A stretch of DNA of 64,000 nucleotides from RYN-230 sp963718305. Its GTDB lineage: Bacteria; Actinomycetota; Actinomycetes; Streptosporangiales; Streptosporangiaceae. Location of the stretch: positions 238,850-302,849 of the forward strand of contig CAVQZG010000024.1 in NCBI GenBank assembly GCA_963718305.1, read 5' to 3'. Position 1 is the first letter of the stretch; each line of letters opens with the position of its first letter. A program made the translations under genes and the position numbers. Of the stretch, positions 50,651 to 58,957 are shown piece by piece. The notes under the pieces were generated by a model, which was given only the letters and a program-made list of their open reading frames with translations, ran no database searches and was not told where the DNA came from.

Positions 50651-51713
50651 AGAGCAGGAACAGTTCGGCGCCTCCCTGCATGATGCACTCGGCGCGGCCG
50701 ACGTCCCGGGCACCGCACGCCGGTGGGCGGCTGGCGACCGTGCCCCCGGCCAGGCGATGTGGCGTAAGCTCGCCGGCCTCGGCGTCACCGCTCTCGCGGT
50801 ACCGCAGCGCTGGGGCGGGCTCGGCGCCAGCCTGGCGGACGTGGCCGTCGCCTGCGAGGAGCTTGGGCATCACGCGTTGCCGGGGCCGGTCCCGGAGTCG
50901 GTGGCGGCGGTCCCGGTCCTGCTCGCCACCCTGGCGCAGGCCTCCGTGCCGGGTGAATCCCCGGCGGCCCAATCGCTGGCGGCCCAGTGGCTGCCGGGCC
51001 TGGCCGCTGGAGAGCAGATCGTCACCCTGGCCCGGCCACCCTGGCTGCCGTATGCGGCAGACGCGGACGCGGCCGGGCTGATCCTGCTGGCCGACGGGGA
51101 CATCCTGCGGCTCGCCGCGGCGGCGGCCCGGCTCCCGTCGGTGGACCCGGCCCGGTCGCTGTCGCACACGTGTGCCGGGCAGGTGCTGGCCCGCGGCCCC
51201 GCGGTCGCTGCCGCTGTCGCCCGGGCGCTGGAGGCGGGCACCCTGGCCTGCGCGGCGCAACTCCTCGGCGCGGGCCGGGCCTTGCTGGAGGCCAGCGTCC
51301 GCCAGGCCACCCAGCGTTCCCAGTTCGGCCGGCCGATCGGATCATTCCAGGCCGTCAAGCATCACCTCGCCGACGTGGCGATCGGGCTGGAGTTCGCCCG
51401 GCCGCTGCTCGACGCGGCGGCTGCCGCCCTCGATGACCAGGCCCCGGGGGACCCGCCGCGCGGTGAGCCGGGTGCCGGGAACAAGATGCACAGCGCCAGG
51501 GATGTCTCCGCCGCCAAGATCGCCTGCACGGACGCCGCATACCGGGCGGCCCGGGTCGCGCTGCAGGTCCATGGCGCGATCGGCTACACCCAGGAGCATG
51601 ACCTGCACCTGTGGCTGACCAAGGTCCGCGCGCTGGCCGGAGCCTGGGGAAGCCAGGCCGAGCACCGGGCCCGGGTCATGGCCGCCATCGCCGGGCCAGC
51701 GGCATGGACCTGA
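50640..51713 (+). CDS. fadE32: Acyl-CoA dehydrogenase subunit FadE32
   Basis: The 357-residue member of the shorter, divergent ACAD class has WRKLAGLGVTALAVPQRWGG, VACEELGHHALPGPVPESVA, LEASVRQATQRSQFGRPIGS, FQAVKHHLADVAIGLEFARP and the C-terminal VALQVHGAIGYTQEHDLHLW. It matches FadE32, partner of FadE31 and FadE33. The ATG at 50640 is the last of a tandem ATG array. The end overlaps the fadE33 start by ten bases. Confidence 0.9.
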   Translation: MRTAEQEQFGASLHDALGAADVPGTARRWAAGDRAPGQAMWRKLAGLGVTALAVPQRWGGLGASLADVAVACEELGHHALPGPVPESVAAVPVLLATLAQASVPGESPAAQSLAAQWLPGLAAGEQIVTLARPPWLPYAADADAAGLILLADGDILRLAAAAARLPSVDPARSLSHTCAGQVLARGPAVAAAVARALEAGTLACAAQLLGAGRALLEASVRQATQRSQFGRPIGSFQAVKHHLADVAIGLEFARPLLDAAAAALDDQAPGDPPRGEPGAGNKMHSARDVSAAKIACTDAAYRAARVALQVHGAIGYTQEHDLHLWLTKVRALAGAWGSQAEHRARVMAAIAGPAAWT

Positions 51714-52878
51714 CCAGCGAGCAGCGGGACCTGCGCGACGCGGTCCGCGGGCTGCTGGCCCGGCACCAGAGCCGCGGGGAGGGCAGCGGCCGGTCTTTGT
51801 GGCCGCGCCTGTGCGGTGAGATCGGCGCGGCCGGCCTCGCGATCCCCGAACGCTACGGCGGGGCCGGGGCGGGCCCGGCCGAAACGCACATCGTGATGGA
51901 GGAACTCGGGCGCTCCCTGACCCCTTCCCCCCTGCTGGGGTCCGCGGTGCTGGCCGCTCAGGCGCTGCTGGCCTCCGGCGACGAGGTGGCGTGCCAGCGC
52001 CGGCTGCCCGCGATCGCCGACGGCACGGCGATCGCCGCGGTGGCGTGGACCGGGCCGGCTGCCGCTGGGATCCGGGCGAGGCGGCGTGCGAGGCCCGTTT
52101 CTCGGCCGACGGGTGGGCCCTGACTGGCGAGGCGCACTACGTACTCGATGGTGATGTAGCGGACGTGCTGCTGGCCGCCGCGCGCACGCCGGACGGGGTC
52201 GCCCTGTTCGAGGTGGATCCGCTCGGCGGCGGCGTCACCCGCGCCCCCGTGACCGCGATGGACACCACCCGCCGGCTGGCCGTCGTCCGGCTGGCCGGAG
52301 CCCCCGGCCGGCCCATCGGTACGGGCAGCGGCACGCGCAGCAGCGCGGGCGGCTGCACCGCCCTGGCCCGGGCGCGCGACCTGGCCTGCATCGCGCTCAG
52401 CGCTGAGCAGGTGGGCGCGGCCCAGCGGGCCCTCGAGCTGACCGTCGCCCATGCCAAGACCCGGGTGCAGTTCGGCCAGCCCATCGGCGGTTTCCAGGCC
52501 CTCCAGCACCGGATGGCCGACCTGCACGTACTGGTGGAGTCGGCCCGGGCGCTGTCCTATGCCGCCGCCGACGCCGCCAGCGACACCGCCCCGGACGACA
52601 CCACCGGGTACGGTACCGCCACGGACGACACGACCGCGGGGGATACTGCGGCGGGGGCCGCGCCGGACCTCAGCCTCCGCGCGGCGGCAGCCAAGGCGTA
52701 CTGCTCGGAGGTCCTGCTGAAAGCGGCGGGCGAGATGATCCAGCTGCACGGCGCCATCGGCATCACCTGGGAACACGACGCCCACCGCTACCTCAAGCGC
52801 GCTCACGGCGCGGCGCAGCTGTTCGGCCAGCCGGCCGGGCACATCGCCAGGATCGCGACGGCCGTCCTCGGCAGCTGA
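51704..52878 (+). pseudogene. fadE33: Acyl-CoA dehydrogenase subunit FadE33, one-base frame break
   Basis: The 5' frame (ATG 51704, DLTSEQRDLRDAVRGLLARH, IPERYGGAGAGPAETHIVME) fails after IAAVAWTG. The rest of the protein continues in another frame (EAACEARFSADGWALTGEAH, ELTVAHAKTRVQFGQPIGGF, IQLHGAIGITWEHDAHRYLK). One G added to the run at 52052-52054 restores a single ~391-residue protein; the interval is one base short of a multiple of three. It matches FadE33 but is longer because of a Thr/Asp-rich insert (52582-52656). With the rest of the operon intact, an assembly miscount is more likely than decay. Confidence 0.82.
52582..52656 (+). repeat. Five 15-bp tandem units coding DTxxx inside fadE33
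   Basis: The units read DTAPD, DTTGY, GTATD, DTTAG and DTAAG, directly after an Ala-rich helix (ALSYAAADAAS) and before the conserved LSLRAAAAKAYCSEVL. The array lies in a loop between two helices of the ACAD C-terminal bundle and lengthens the protein relative to other FadE33 proteins. Confidence 0.85.
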
Positions 52879-52970
52879 CCAGGCGGCCCGCCCTGGTGCC
52901 CGCCAGGCTGCCGCCCGCCTTGGGCGTGCCGCTCGCTGGGCGTGGTCCACTACTCGGTGATACCGTATAG

Positions 52971-52995
52971 TGGTACTCGGTACTACGCAGTACCA
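52971..52995. promoter_or_regulatory. Inverted repeat before the PadR gene
   Basis: TGGTACT (52971-52977) and AGTACCA (52989-52995) form a perfect 7-bp inverted repeat, with an additional GGTACT copy inside. It lies 22 bases before the PadR-family start and next to a TATAGT element, a suitable place for PadR autoregulation. Confidence 0.6.
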
Positions 52996-53017
52996 GGAGG
53001 ACCGAAGAGGACCCGCG

Positions 53018-53344
53018 ATGGACGACCTGACGGAGATGCTGAAGGGCACGCTTGAGGGCTGCGTGCTTGAAATCATCCGCAGCGAGGAGACCTACGGATA
53101 CGCCATCACGCGCCGGCTGAACGAGCTCGGCTTCGCCGAGGTCATCGAGGGGACGGTCTACACCATCTTGCTGCGACTGGAGAAGAACGGGCTTGTCCAG
53201 GTGACGAAACGGCCCTCCGGGATGGGTCCGCCGCGCAAGTTCTATGCGCTCAACGACGCGGGGCGCGAAGAACTCGCGACGTTCTGGGCGAAATGGGAGT
53301 ACCTCTCATCACGAATCGACAAGCTCAAGGAGGGCGGGAAATGA
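53018..53344 (+). CDS. PadR-family transcriptional regulator
   Basis: The 108-residue winged-helix protein has MLKGTLEGCVLEIIRSEETY, GYAITRRLNELGFAEVIEGT, VYTILLRLEKNGLVQVTKRP and PPRKFYALNDAGREELATFW, the standard PadR pattern. It is chosen from ATG 53018, where residue 1 begins the first helix; an upstream GTG adds 16 residues that lie across the operator. The stop overlaps the ATG of the DUF1048 gene. PadR with DUF1048 genes is a recurring actinobacterial unit of unknown trigger. Confidence 0.9.
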   Translation: MDDLTEMLKGTLEGCVLEIIRSEETYGYAITRRLNELGFAEVIEGTVYTILLRLEKNGLVQVTKRPSGMGPPRKFYALNDAGREELATFWAKWEYLSSRIDKLKEGGK

Positions 53345-53697
53345 ACTTCTGGGAGACCATTACAGGCAGCGATCTCACCAGGGAATGGAAGGCGTTCGAA
53401 GCCCGGGCCGAGGCATTGCCGGCCGACCACCGGGCGGCGTGGGAACAGATCAAGGTTCACCTCTCCCCCTACTCGGGCTTCACGGGCCGCAACCTGATGC
53501 CGATCCTCGACGGCGCCCTGGGGCTGCTCGAAGAAACAGCGGCGGATGGGCAGAGCATTCACGAGGTGCTGGGCGACGACATCGAGGGCTTCTGCGCGGC
53601 GCTGGCCGGCGGAGAAGGGGCCCGGAGCTATCGCGACCGGTGGCGCGAGCAGCTGAACAGGAACGTCGCCAGGAAATTGGGCCAGCTAGGAGGCTGA
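53341..53697 (+). CDS. DUF1048 family protein
   Basis: The 118-residue protein begins NFWETITGSDLTREWKAFEA and has GRNLMPILDGALGLLEETAA, DGQSIHEVLGDDIEGFCAAL and YRDRWREQLNRNVARKLG, matching DUF1048. It is helical and soluble, with no known activity. Its ATG overlaps the PadR stop. A second DUF1048 gene follows after one base. Confidence 0.88.
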   Translation: MNFWETITGSDLTREWKAFEARAEALPADHRAAWEQIKVHLSPYSGFTGRNLMPILDGALGLLEETAADGQSIHEVLGDDIEGFCAALAGGEGARSYRDRWREQLNRNVARKLGQLGG

Positions 53698-53698
53698 C

Positions 53699-54025
53699 GT
53701 GGGCATCCAAGACATCATCGAGGGCAAGAAGCAGTGGCGGGCGCACATGGCGCGGGTCAAGGCGCTCCCGCCGGACTACCAGATCGTCTACAAGGAAATT
53801 CAGAGGTACCTCTTCAAGGTCGGACCGATCGACCTGCCTGACGGGCTCCTGCTCTCAGGGATTGTCGATTTCTTCGAGGAGGGCGCCGCGGCCGGCCAGG
53901 GAGTCCTGGAACTCATCGGCAACGACGTCGCCGCCTTCTGCGACGACCTGGTCAACGACTCGCGCACCTACGCGGACATCTATCAGGAGTCCATCAGCGG
54001 GGAACCCGGCCCGGCCGGGAAGTAA
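53699..54025 (+). CDS. DUF1048 family protein (second copy)
   Basis: The 108-residue protein begins GIQDIIEGKKQWRAHMARVK and has LPPDYQIVYKEIQRYLFKVG, GLLLSGIVDFFEEGAAAGQG and VLELIGNDVAAFCDDLVNDS. It is related to the preceding DUF1048 protein and may pair with it. GTG 53699 follows TAGGAGG. It is the last gene of the PadR unit. Confidence 0.87.
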   Translation: MGIQDIIEGKKQWRAHMARVKALPPDYQIVYKEIQRYLFKVGPIDLPDGLLLSGIVDFFEEGAAAGQGVLELIGNDVAAFCDDLVNDSRTYADIYQESISGEPGPAGK

Positions 54026-54219
54026 CACCCGGCACCTGCCAGCTCACCGTCGAGCCCGGCATCACCATCACCGCACCCGCGCCACCAGCAGCGACATCCG
54101 GCGGCACAGAGCATCGAACGACAGCCCTGAGGTACCGCCAGGCGTCACCTGAGGCCACCGCCGCGTCACGGCCGGCTCGCGCGGCCGCCGGCCGGGCAGG
54201 CTTGCCGCGCGCGGGCCGG

Positions 54220-54249
54220 TCATGTACTTTCTTAATGGAAAGTACATGA
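54220..54249. promoter_or_regulatory. Perfect 12-bp inverted repeat (operator candidate)
   Basis: TCATGTACTTTC (54220-54231) and GAAAGTACATGA (54238-54249) are exact inverted copies around a 6-base AT-rich spacer. The site lies 13 bases before the membrane-protein ATG at 54263. The winged-helix regulator two genes on is the natural candidate to bind it; an mRNA hairpin is the alternative. Confidence 0.7.
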
Positions 54250-54262
54250 CAGAGGAGCCCGA

Positions 54263-54736
54263 ATGCGCGATGCGGCAAGAGACCCGGCAGCGCTGGAGCT
54301 GCTGCGGGTGCAGCGGAACCGGCTGGCGGACCGCATGCGGCTGCCGTGGTGGTACCTGACCGGCTCCGCCATCTTGTGGGCACTGGTCTTCGCGGGCCCC
54401 TTCAGCTCGCGGTACCTTCCCCAGGGGGTTCCCACCTGGCCGATCCTGCTCGCCGCCGTGGCAGTGGCCTTCCTGATGCAGTGGGGCCTGACCCGGGCCA
54501 CCGGCATAAAGCTGCCCTTCCGGAACCTCCGCTATCGCCCGGGCCGCCCCGTAGGGATCGCGATCCTCGTGGTGTTCCTCGCCGCCAGCGAGACCGAGTT
54601 CCTCCTGATCCGCCGCGGCCTGCTCGTGGCCCCGATCGTAATCGCGGCCCTCGGGGTGGCGGCGGAGATGGTCCTCCTGCAGGCCGCCCTGCGGGTGACC
54701 CGCCAGGAGCTGCGAGGCGGCGGAGGGGCGGCGTGA
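54263..54736 (+). CDS. 4-TM membrane protein
   Basis: The 157-residue protein has hydrophobic segments near residues 31-47, 58-77, 95-115 and 120-140. It begins with a charged helix (ALELLRVQRNRLADRMRLPW). GAGGAG precedes the ATG. The stop overlaps the GTG of the winged-helix regulator. Small membrane proteins paired with such regulators are common in actinobacteria, often in membrane stress or efflux systems, but no function can be read from this one. Confidence 0.82.
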   Translation: MRDAARDPAALELLRVQRNRLADRMRLPWWYLTGSAILWALVFAGPFSSRYLPQGVPTWPILLAAVAVAFLMQWGLTRATGIKLPFRNLRYRPGRPVGIAILVVFLAASETEFLLIRRGLLVAPIVIAALGVAAEMVLLQAALRVTRQELRGGGGAA

Positions 54737-55131
54737 CCGGGGGCAGCGTGACCGCCAGGCCGGACCCGCTCATTCACCCGATCACCCGGTTGTCGATCTG
54801 CGGGCTGCTGGCGGCCGGCGCGGACTGGGTCGAGTTCGCCGCGCTGCGTGATGCGGCCGGGATCAGCGACTCGGTGCTGTCGAAACAGTCCCGCGTGCTC
54901 GAAGACGCCGGGTACGTGGAAGTCCGCAAGGGCGCGGTCGGCCGGCGGCCGCGCACGTGGTTCCGGCTCACCGCGGAAGGCCGCCAGGCGGTGCAGGGTC
55001 ATCTGGCCTGGCTGGCCCAGCTGGAGGAGGCGGTCTCGGCCAGCACCCGGGATGTGCAGCAGGCGAGGCCCCTCCCTGGTGATCGCGGCCAACCGCGCCA
55101 CGTACTGCCGCCTCTGCTGGGCAGCAGCTGA
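54733..55131 (+). CDS. Winged-helix transcriptional regulator (MarR/PF13601-like)
   Basis: The 132-residue protein has the DNA-binding unit HPITRLSICGLLAAGADWVE, FAALRDAAGISDSVLSKQSR, VLEDAGYVEVRKGAVGRRPR and TWFRLTAEGRQAVQGHLAWL. It is coupled by GTGA overlap to the 4-TM protein gene. The C-terminal ~30 residues (after DVQQARP) are unlike the family and may reflect another base miscount. It probably represses its own operon at the inverted repeat 54220-54249. Confidence 0.83.
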   Translation: MTGGSVTARPDPLIHPITRLSICGLLAAGADWVEFAALRDAAGISDSVLSKQSRVLEDAGYVEVRKGAVGRRPRTWFRLTAEGRQAVQGHLAWLAQLEEAVSASTRDVQQARPLPGDRGQPRHVLPPLLGSS

Positions 55132-55232
55132 GCTGGTCCTGACCTGCACGGCCAGCCGGGCGCGCAAGAAACCCAGGGTGTGCCGCGCACCAAGCGGAGC
55201 CGATGTGTCGCACGTCAAGTGGGGCTAGGCAA

Positions 55233-55817
55233 CTAGATCCAGTCGGCGTGGCGGGGCCAGGCGAGCAGCGTATCGACCAGCTCCGGCGGCCCGTCATCGG
55301 CGCCGCCATCGGTCAGCGCATAGCGCCCCCGGTAGAACAGCAGCGCCGGGCCAGCCCGGCACGCGCCGAGCCCGGTGACCCGCCCGATCACCACCTGGTG
55401 ATCGCCGGCCTCGTGCACCGTCTGCACGGTGGCGGTCACCCAGGCGAGCGCGCCGTCCAGTACCGGCGTCCCGGCGGGGGCCGGCGACCAGCCGACGCCA
55501 TCGAACTTGCCCGCCGCGCTGCTCGCGAACACCCGGGCCAGCTCACGCTGCCCGTCGGCCAGCACGTTGGCGCAGAAGTGCCGGGTGCGCTCGATCCGCC
55601 GCCAGGTGGCCGATGAGCGGCTGGGGCAGAACAGCACCAGTGGCGGATCCAGCGACACGGCCGCGAATGACTGGCAGGTAAACCCGGCGGGGCCGTCCGC
55701 ATCCACCGTGGTGATCACGGTGACGCCGGTGCAGAAGTGCCCGAGCACCTGACGGAAGTGGTCCGGCTCCGGAGTGAGGCCGGGGACCGGGGTGGCGGTC
55801 ACCCCGGTGCCCGCCAC
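55233..55817 (-). CDS. hsaB: Flavin reductase HsaB
   Basis: The 194-residue FMN reductase has DHFRQVLGHFCTGVTVITTV, GFTCQSFAAVSLDPPLVLFC, SSATWRRIERTRHFCANVLA and DHQVVIGRVTGLG, typical of HpaC/HsaB reductases. It supplies reduced flavin to HsaA for hydroxylation of 3-HSA. GTG 55817 lies inside a 15-bp repeat array joining it to hsaC; in one more frame the array codes VAGQEVAGTEAAG, so the original N-terminus may have been longer. Last gene of hsaA-hsaD-hsaC-hsaB. Confidence 0.9.
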   Translation of the reverse strand: MAGTGVTATPVPGLTPEPDHFRQVLGHFCTGVTVITTVDADGPAGFTCQSFAAVSLDPPLVLFCPSRSSATWRRIERTRHFCANVLADGQRELARVFASSAAGKFDGVGWSPAPAGTPVLDGALAWVTATVQTVHEAGDHQVVIGRVTGLGACRAGPALLFYRGRYALTDGGADDGPPELVDTLLAWPRHADWI

Positions 55818-55874
55818 CCCGTGCCCGCCGCCTCAGTGCCCGCCACCTCCTGGCCCGCCACCTCAGTGCGCGCC
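55807..55874 (-). repeat. Tandem ~15-bp array joining hsaC and hsaB
   Basis: Four and a half units based on (plus strand) GTGCCCGCCACCTCA occupy 55807-55874; three are 15 bases and the one at 55807-55820 is 14. On the coding (minus) strand each unit contains GGAGGTGG-like sequence, so both a ribosome-site-like purine run and a GTG are repeated. The hsaC stop lies in the first coding-strand unit and the hsaB start in the last. Confidence 0.88.
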
Positions 55875-56768
55875 CGGCGCCGCGAAGCGGTGACCCCACA
55901 GGCTGATGGCGGTGGTTTCCCGGCTGACCCAGGTGGCGTCGTTGACCAGCCGGCCGTCGGTGCCGTACTCCACGTCGAACCCGCCCGGTGTCCGCACATA
56001 GAACGACACCATCAGGTCATTGGCGTGCCGCCCCAGGCTGGCACTCACCGGGGCACCGCGCCGGGCGCAGCGGTCCAGCGCCCGGCCGACATCGTCCAGC
56101 GTGGCCACCTCGATCATCAGGTGCACCAGCCCGGACTCAGCCGGGAACGGGGCCAGCGCCAGCGAGTGGTGCCGCGGGTTGCAGCCGAGGAACCGCATGA
56201 ACAGCGGCGGCCCGCCGGCGGGCTGGCCGAACAGCTCCGGTGCCATCCGCATCGAGTCGCGCAGCTGGAAGCCGAGGACTTCGCGGTAGAAACGGACGGC
56301 CGCCTCATCGTCGGTGACGGGCAGCACCGCGTGGCCCAGCCCCAGGTCCCCGGCGACGAACCGGACTCCCTGCGCGCTCACGAACGGCCTGCTGTCGAGC
56401 GCGGCGCCGCAGAAGATCTCCAGGCCGTTGCCTGACGGGTCCTCGGCGCGCAGCACCTGCGCCACCCGTCGCTCGGCGCACTCGGCGCTGGTCCCGGCCT
56501 TGGCCGGCACGCCGGCGGCCTCCAGCGCCCGCCCGGCCGCAGCCAGCGCGTCCTCGTCGGCCACTTCCCAGCCGGTGGCGAGCAGCCGGTCCCGCTCCCC
56601 CGCCACGATGACCAGCCGGGCGGGAAAGTCATCCATCCGCAGGTACACGGCGCCCGGGTCGGGCCCACGGCCCTCGGCCATGCCGAGCACCCGGACGCCG
56701 AACTCGCGCCAGGCACCGACGTCGGCCGACTCGATCCGCAGGTAGCCCAGCGACTGGATCGCGGCCAT
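55863..56768 (-). CDS. hsaC: 3,4-DHSA extradiol dioxygenase HsaC
   Basis: The 301-residue vicinal-oxygen-chelate dioxygenase begins AAIQSLGYLRIESADVGAWR. The Fe(II) ligands fit His in GLGHAVLPVTDD, His in SGLVHLMIEVATLDD and Glu in GGFDVEYGTDGRL, about residues 145, 215 and 265. HsaC cleaves the aromatised ring A of 3,4-DHSA. ATG 56768 overlaps the hsaD stop. The stop lies in the repeat array leading to hsaB. Confidence 0.93.
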   Translation of the reverse strand: MAAIQSLGYLRIESADVGAWREFGVRVLGMAEGRGPDPGAVYLRMDDFPARLVIVAGERDRLLATGWEVADEDALAAAGRALEAAGVPAKAGTSAECAERRVAQVLRAEDPSGNGLEIFCGAALDSRPFVSAQGVRFVAGDLGLGHAVLPVTDDEAAVRFYREVLGFQLRDSMRMAPELFGQPAGGPPLFMRFLGCNPRHHSLALAPFPAESGLVHLMIEVATLDDVGRALDRCARRGAPVSASLGRHANDLMVSFYVRTPGGFDVEYGTDGRLVNDATWVSRETTAISLWGHRFAAPGAH

Positions 56769-57646
56769 CAGGTGTCCCCTTCCAGGAAGCTGATCACCAG
56801 CCGGTTGAACTCGTCGAACTTCTCCAGCTGCGCCCAGTGGCCGCAGCCGCCGAACACGTGCAGCTGGCAGCGGCGGATGGTCTTGAGTGCCACCAGGGCA
56901 CCGTCCAGCGGATTGACCCGGTCTTCGCGACCCCAGATCAGCAGGACACGCTGGCGCAGCCGGTGGGCCTCGCGCCACAGGAATGCCTCCTCGGCGTGGG
57001 CGGGGTCCAGGAACGAGGCTCCCATCGCCGCCATCGCGGCCAGCGCCCCCGGGTCGCTGGCGGCGGCGAAGCGCTCGTCGATGAGCTCGTCGGTCACCAG
57101 CCGCTGGTCGAAGACCAGCGTCCGCAGGAACGCTTCGAGCTTTTCCCGGCTGGGACCGGGTGGGGCCGGGAATTCCATCAGCCGCTTGACCCCTTCGGTG
57201 GGGTCCGGTGCGAACAGGTTCAGGCTGAGGCCGCCCGGTCCCATCAGCACGAGCCGGCCCGCACGCTCGGGGTAGTTCAGCGCGAAGCGGACCGCTGTGC
57301 CACCGCCCAGCGAGTTCCCGATCAGGTGCACCCGCTCGATCCCGAGCCCGGTGAGCAACGCCGCGAGGGCGTCAGCGGAGAAGGTGAAGTAGCTGCCGGT
57401 CACCGGCGGCCGCCCGGACTTGCCGAAGCCGGGCTGGTCGACGATCAGCGTGCGGAAGCGCTCCGCGAAGACCGGCAGGTTCGGGCCGAAGTTGCTCCAG
57501 CCGGACGCGCCCGGGCCGCCGCCGTGCAGCATCACCACCGGCGTGCCGCGCCGGCTGTCGTCCGGGCCAGCCTCGTGGTAGTGCAGCCGCATCCCGCCCG
57601 CCTCGGCGTAGCGGCCCGTCGTCACCTGCCCCGGCGCCATCGTCAT
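56768..57646 (-). CDS. hsaD: 4,9-DSHA C-C bond hydrolase HsaD
   Basis: This 292-residue alpha/beta hydrolase of the meta-cleavage group has the oxyanion motif VMLHGGGPGASGWSNFGPNL, nucleophile LIGNSLGGGTAVRF (Ser112), Asp242 in IWGREDRVNPLDG and His270 in VFGGCGHWAQLEKFDEFNRL. It hydrolyses 4,9-DSHA to HIP and HHD. A GGAG-type ribosome site precedes ATG 57646. It follows hsaA after 12 bases. Confidence 0.94.
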   Translation of the reverse strand: MTMAPGQVTTGRYAEAGGMRLHYHEAGPDDSRRGTPVVMLHGGGPGASGWSNFGPNLPVFAERFRTLIVDQPGFGKSGRPPVTGSYFTFSADALAALLTGLGIERVHLIGNSLGGGTAVRFALNYPERAGRLVLMGPGGLSLNLFAPDPTEGVKRLMEFPAPPGPSREKLEAFLRTLVFDQRLVTDELIDERFAAASDPGALAAMAAMGASFLDPAHAEEAFLWREAHRLRQRVLLIWGREDRVNPLDGALVALKTIRRCQLHVFGGCGHWAQLEKFDEFNRLVISFLEGDT

Positions 57647-57658
57647 CTGCTGCTCCTC

Positions 57659-58834
57659 TCAGAGCATCGCGTCCGGCCCGACGTCGAGCCCGAACTCGCC
57701 GCGGCCGAACATCGACAGGGCCCGCTCCGGGTCGTTGATGGCATGGACCCGGCCGGCGTGCGCGTCGCGCCAGAAGCGCTGGATCGGGGTGCCCGCCGCC
57801 AGGGCCCGCCCGCCGGAGTTCTCGAACAGCAGGTCGATGGCGCTGATCGACCGGCCGGTTCCGAGCACCTGATCGCGCCGGGTCCGCAGCCGTAGCGGCA
57901 GCGGGATCTTCTCCCCGGCCCGCGCGTACCCCATCAGCTCGGTCATGTTGCGGTCCAGCGGTAGCCAGGCGGCATCGATCTCAGCCGCGGCCGTGGCTAC
58001 CCGGACCTGGGAGTGCGGATCGTCGGCCGCCTTCTGGCCGGCGTAGGAGGCCCTGACCCGCTTGCGCTGGTATTCCACATGCGCGTCGTAGGCACCGGCC
58101 GCCATGCCGATGATCGCCGTGGTGATGCAGTAGGAGAACACCGACCCGTAGGGCAGCCGGTACAGCGGCGCCGGGTTGGCCTCCTGGCCCGGGAGCTGGC
58201 ACCGGTGCATGTCGGTAAAGCTGACCGACCGGTGCCCGGGTACGAGCACGTCCTGCACCACGATGTCGTTGCTGCCGGTGCCGCGCAGCCCGACGGTGTC
58301 CCACACGTCATCGATCCGGTAGTCGCGGATGGGCAGCAGGAAGGTACGGAAGTCCACCGGCTTGCCGCCGGAGAAGACGAAGCTGCCGAGCAGCACCCAG
58401 GTGCAGTGGTCGCAGCCCGAGGAAAAGCTCCAGCGCCCGGACAGCTTGTGCCCGCCGGGCACCGCCTCGGCCTTCCCGGTGGGGGCGTAGGAGGAGGAGA
58501 TCCTGGTCGCCGGATCCTCGCCCCAGACCTCTTCCTGGGCCTGGAGCGGGAAGAGGCCCACGTGCCAGGGATGCAGGCCGACCACGGAAGACACCCAGCC
58601 GGTGGACCCGCAGGCGCTGGCAATCAGCCGGACGGCGGTGTAGAAGGTCAGCGGATCAGCCTCGTAGCCGCCGAACCTGGCCGGCTGCAGCAGCCGGAAA
58701 AGGCCGGCCTCCTCCAGCGCCTTGATGGACTCCGCGGGTACCACCCGGGCGTCCTCGGCCTCCTGCGCCCGCGCGCGCAACATGGGCAGCAGCTCACGAA
58801 CCCCGCCGACTACCGCCTGCCCGACGTTCTCGGT
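57659..58834 (-). CDS. hsaA: 3-HSA monooxygenase HsaA
   Basis: The 391-residue enzyme of the acyl-CoA-dehydrogenase-fold flavin monooxygenases has EEAGLFRLLQPARFGGYEAD, FYTAVRLIASACGSTGWVSS, LSGRWSFSSGCDHCTWVLLG, GLRGTGSNDIVVQDVLVPGH and the C-terminal IQRFWRDAHAGRVHAINDPE. HsaA hydroxylates 3-HSA to 3,4-DHSA using flavin from HsaB. GTG 58834 is chosen over GTG 58867 because AGGAGG lies seven bases ahead. A perfect KstR box is 54 bases upstream. Confidence 0.93.
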   Translation of the reverse strand, partial: TENVGQAVVGGVRELLPMLRARAQEAEDARVVPAESIKALEEAGLFRLLQPARFGGYEADPLTFYTAVRLIASACGSTGWVSSVVGLHPWHVGLFPLQAQEEVWGEDPATRISSSYAPTGKAEAVPGGHKLSGRWSFSSGCDHCTWVLLGSFVFSGGKPVDFRTFLLPIRDYRIDDVWDTVGLRGTGSNDIVVQDVLVPGHRSVSFTDMHRCQLPGQEANPAPLYRLPYGSVFSYCITTAIIGMAAGAYDAHVEYQRKRVRASYAGQKAADDPHSQVRVATAAAEIDAAWLPLDRNMTELMGYARAGEKIPLPLRLRTRRDQVLGTGRSISAIDLLFENSGGRALAAGTPIQRFWRDAHAGRVHAINDPERALSMFGRGEFGLDVGPDAML

Positions 58835-58888
58835 CACCGGATGTCCCTCCTGATTACGCCCGCTCACGGTTGGCCATCGCCATTAGAC

Positions 58889-58902
58889 TAGAACATGTTC
58901 TA
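58889..58902. promoter_or_regulatory. KstR operator before hsaA (perfect palindrome)
   Basis: TAGAACATGTTCTA is a perfect palindrome. It lies upstream of hsaA (minus strand) in the intergenic region shared with kshA. Confidence 0.82.
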
Positions 58903-58957
58903 GTCTGTCCGTAAGAGTGTCCGAGCGCGGACAGTACAGTAAGTAGCGGAAGCATTC

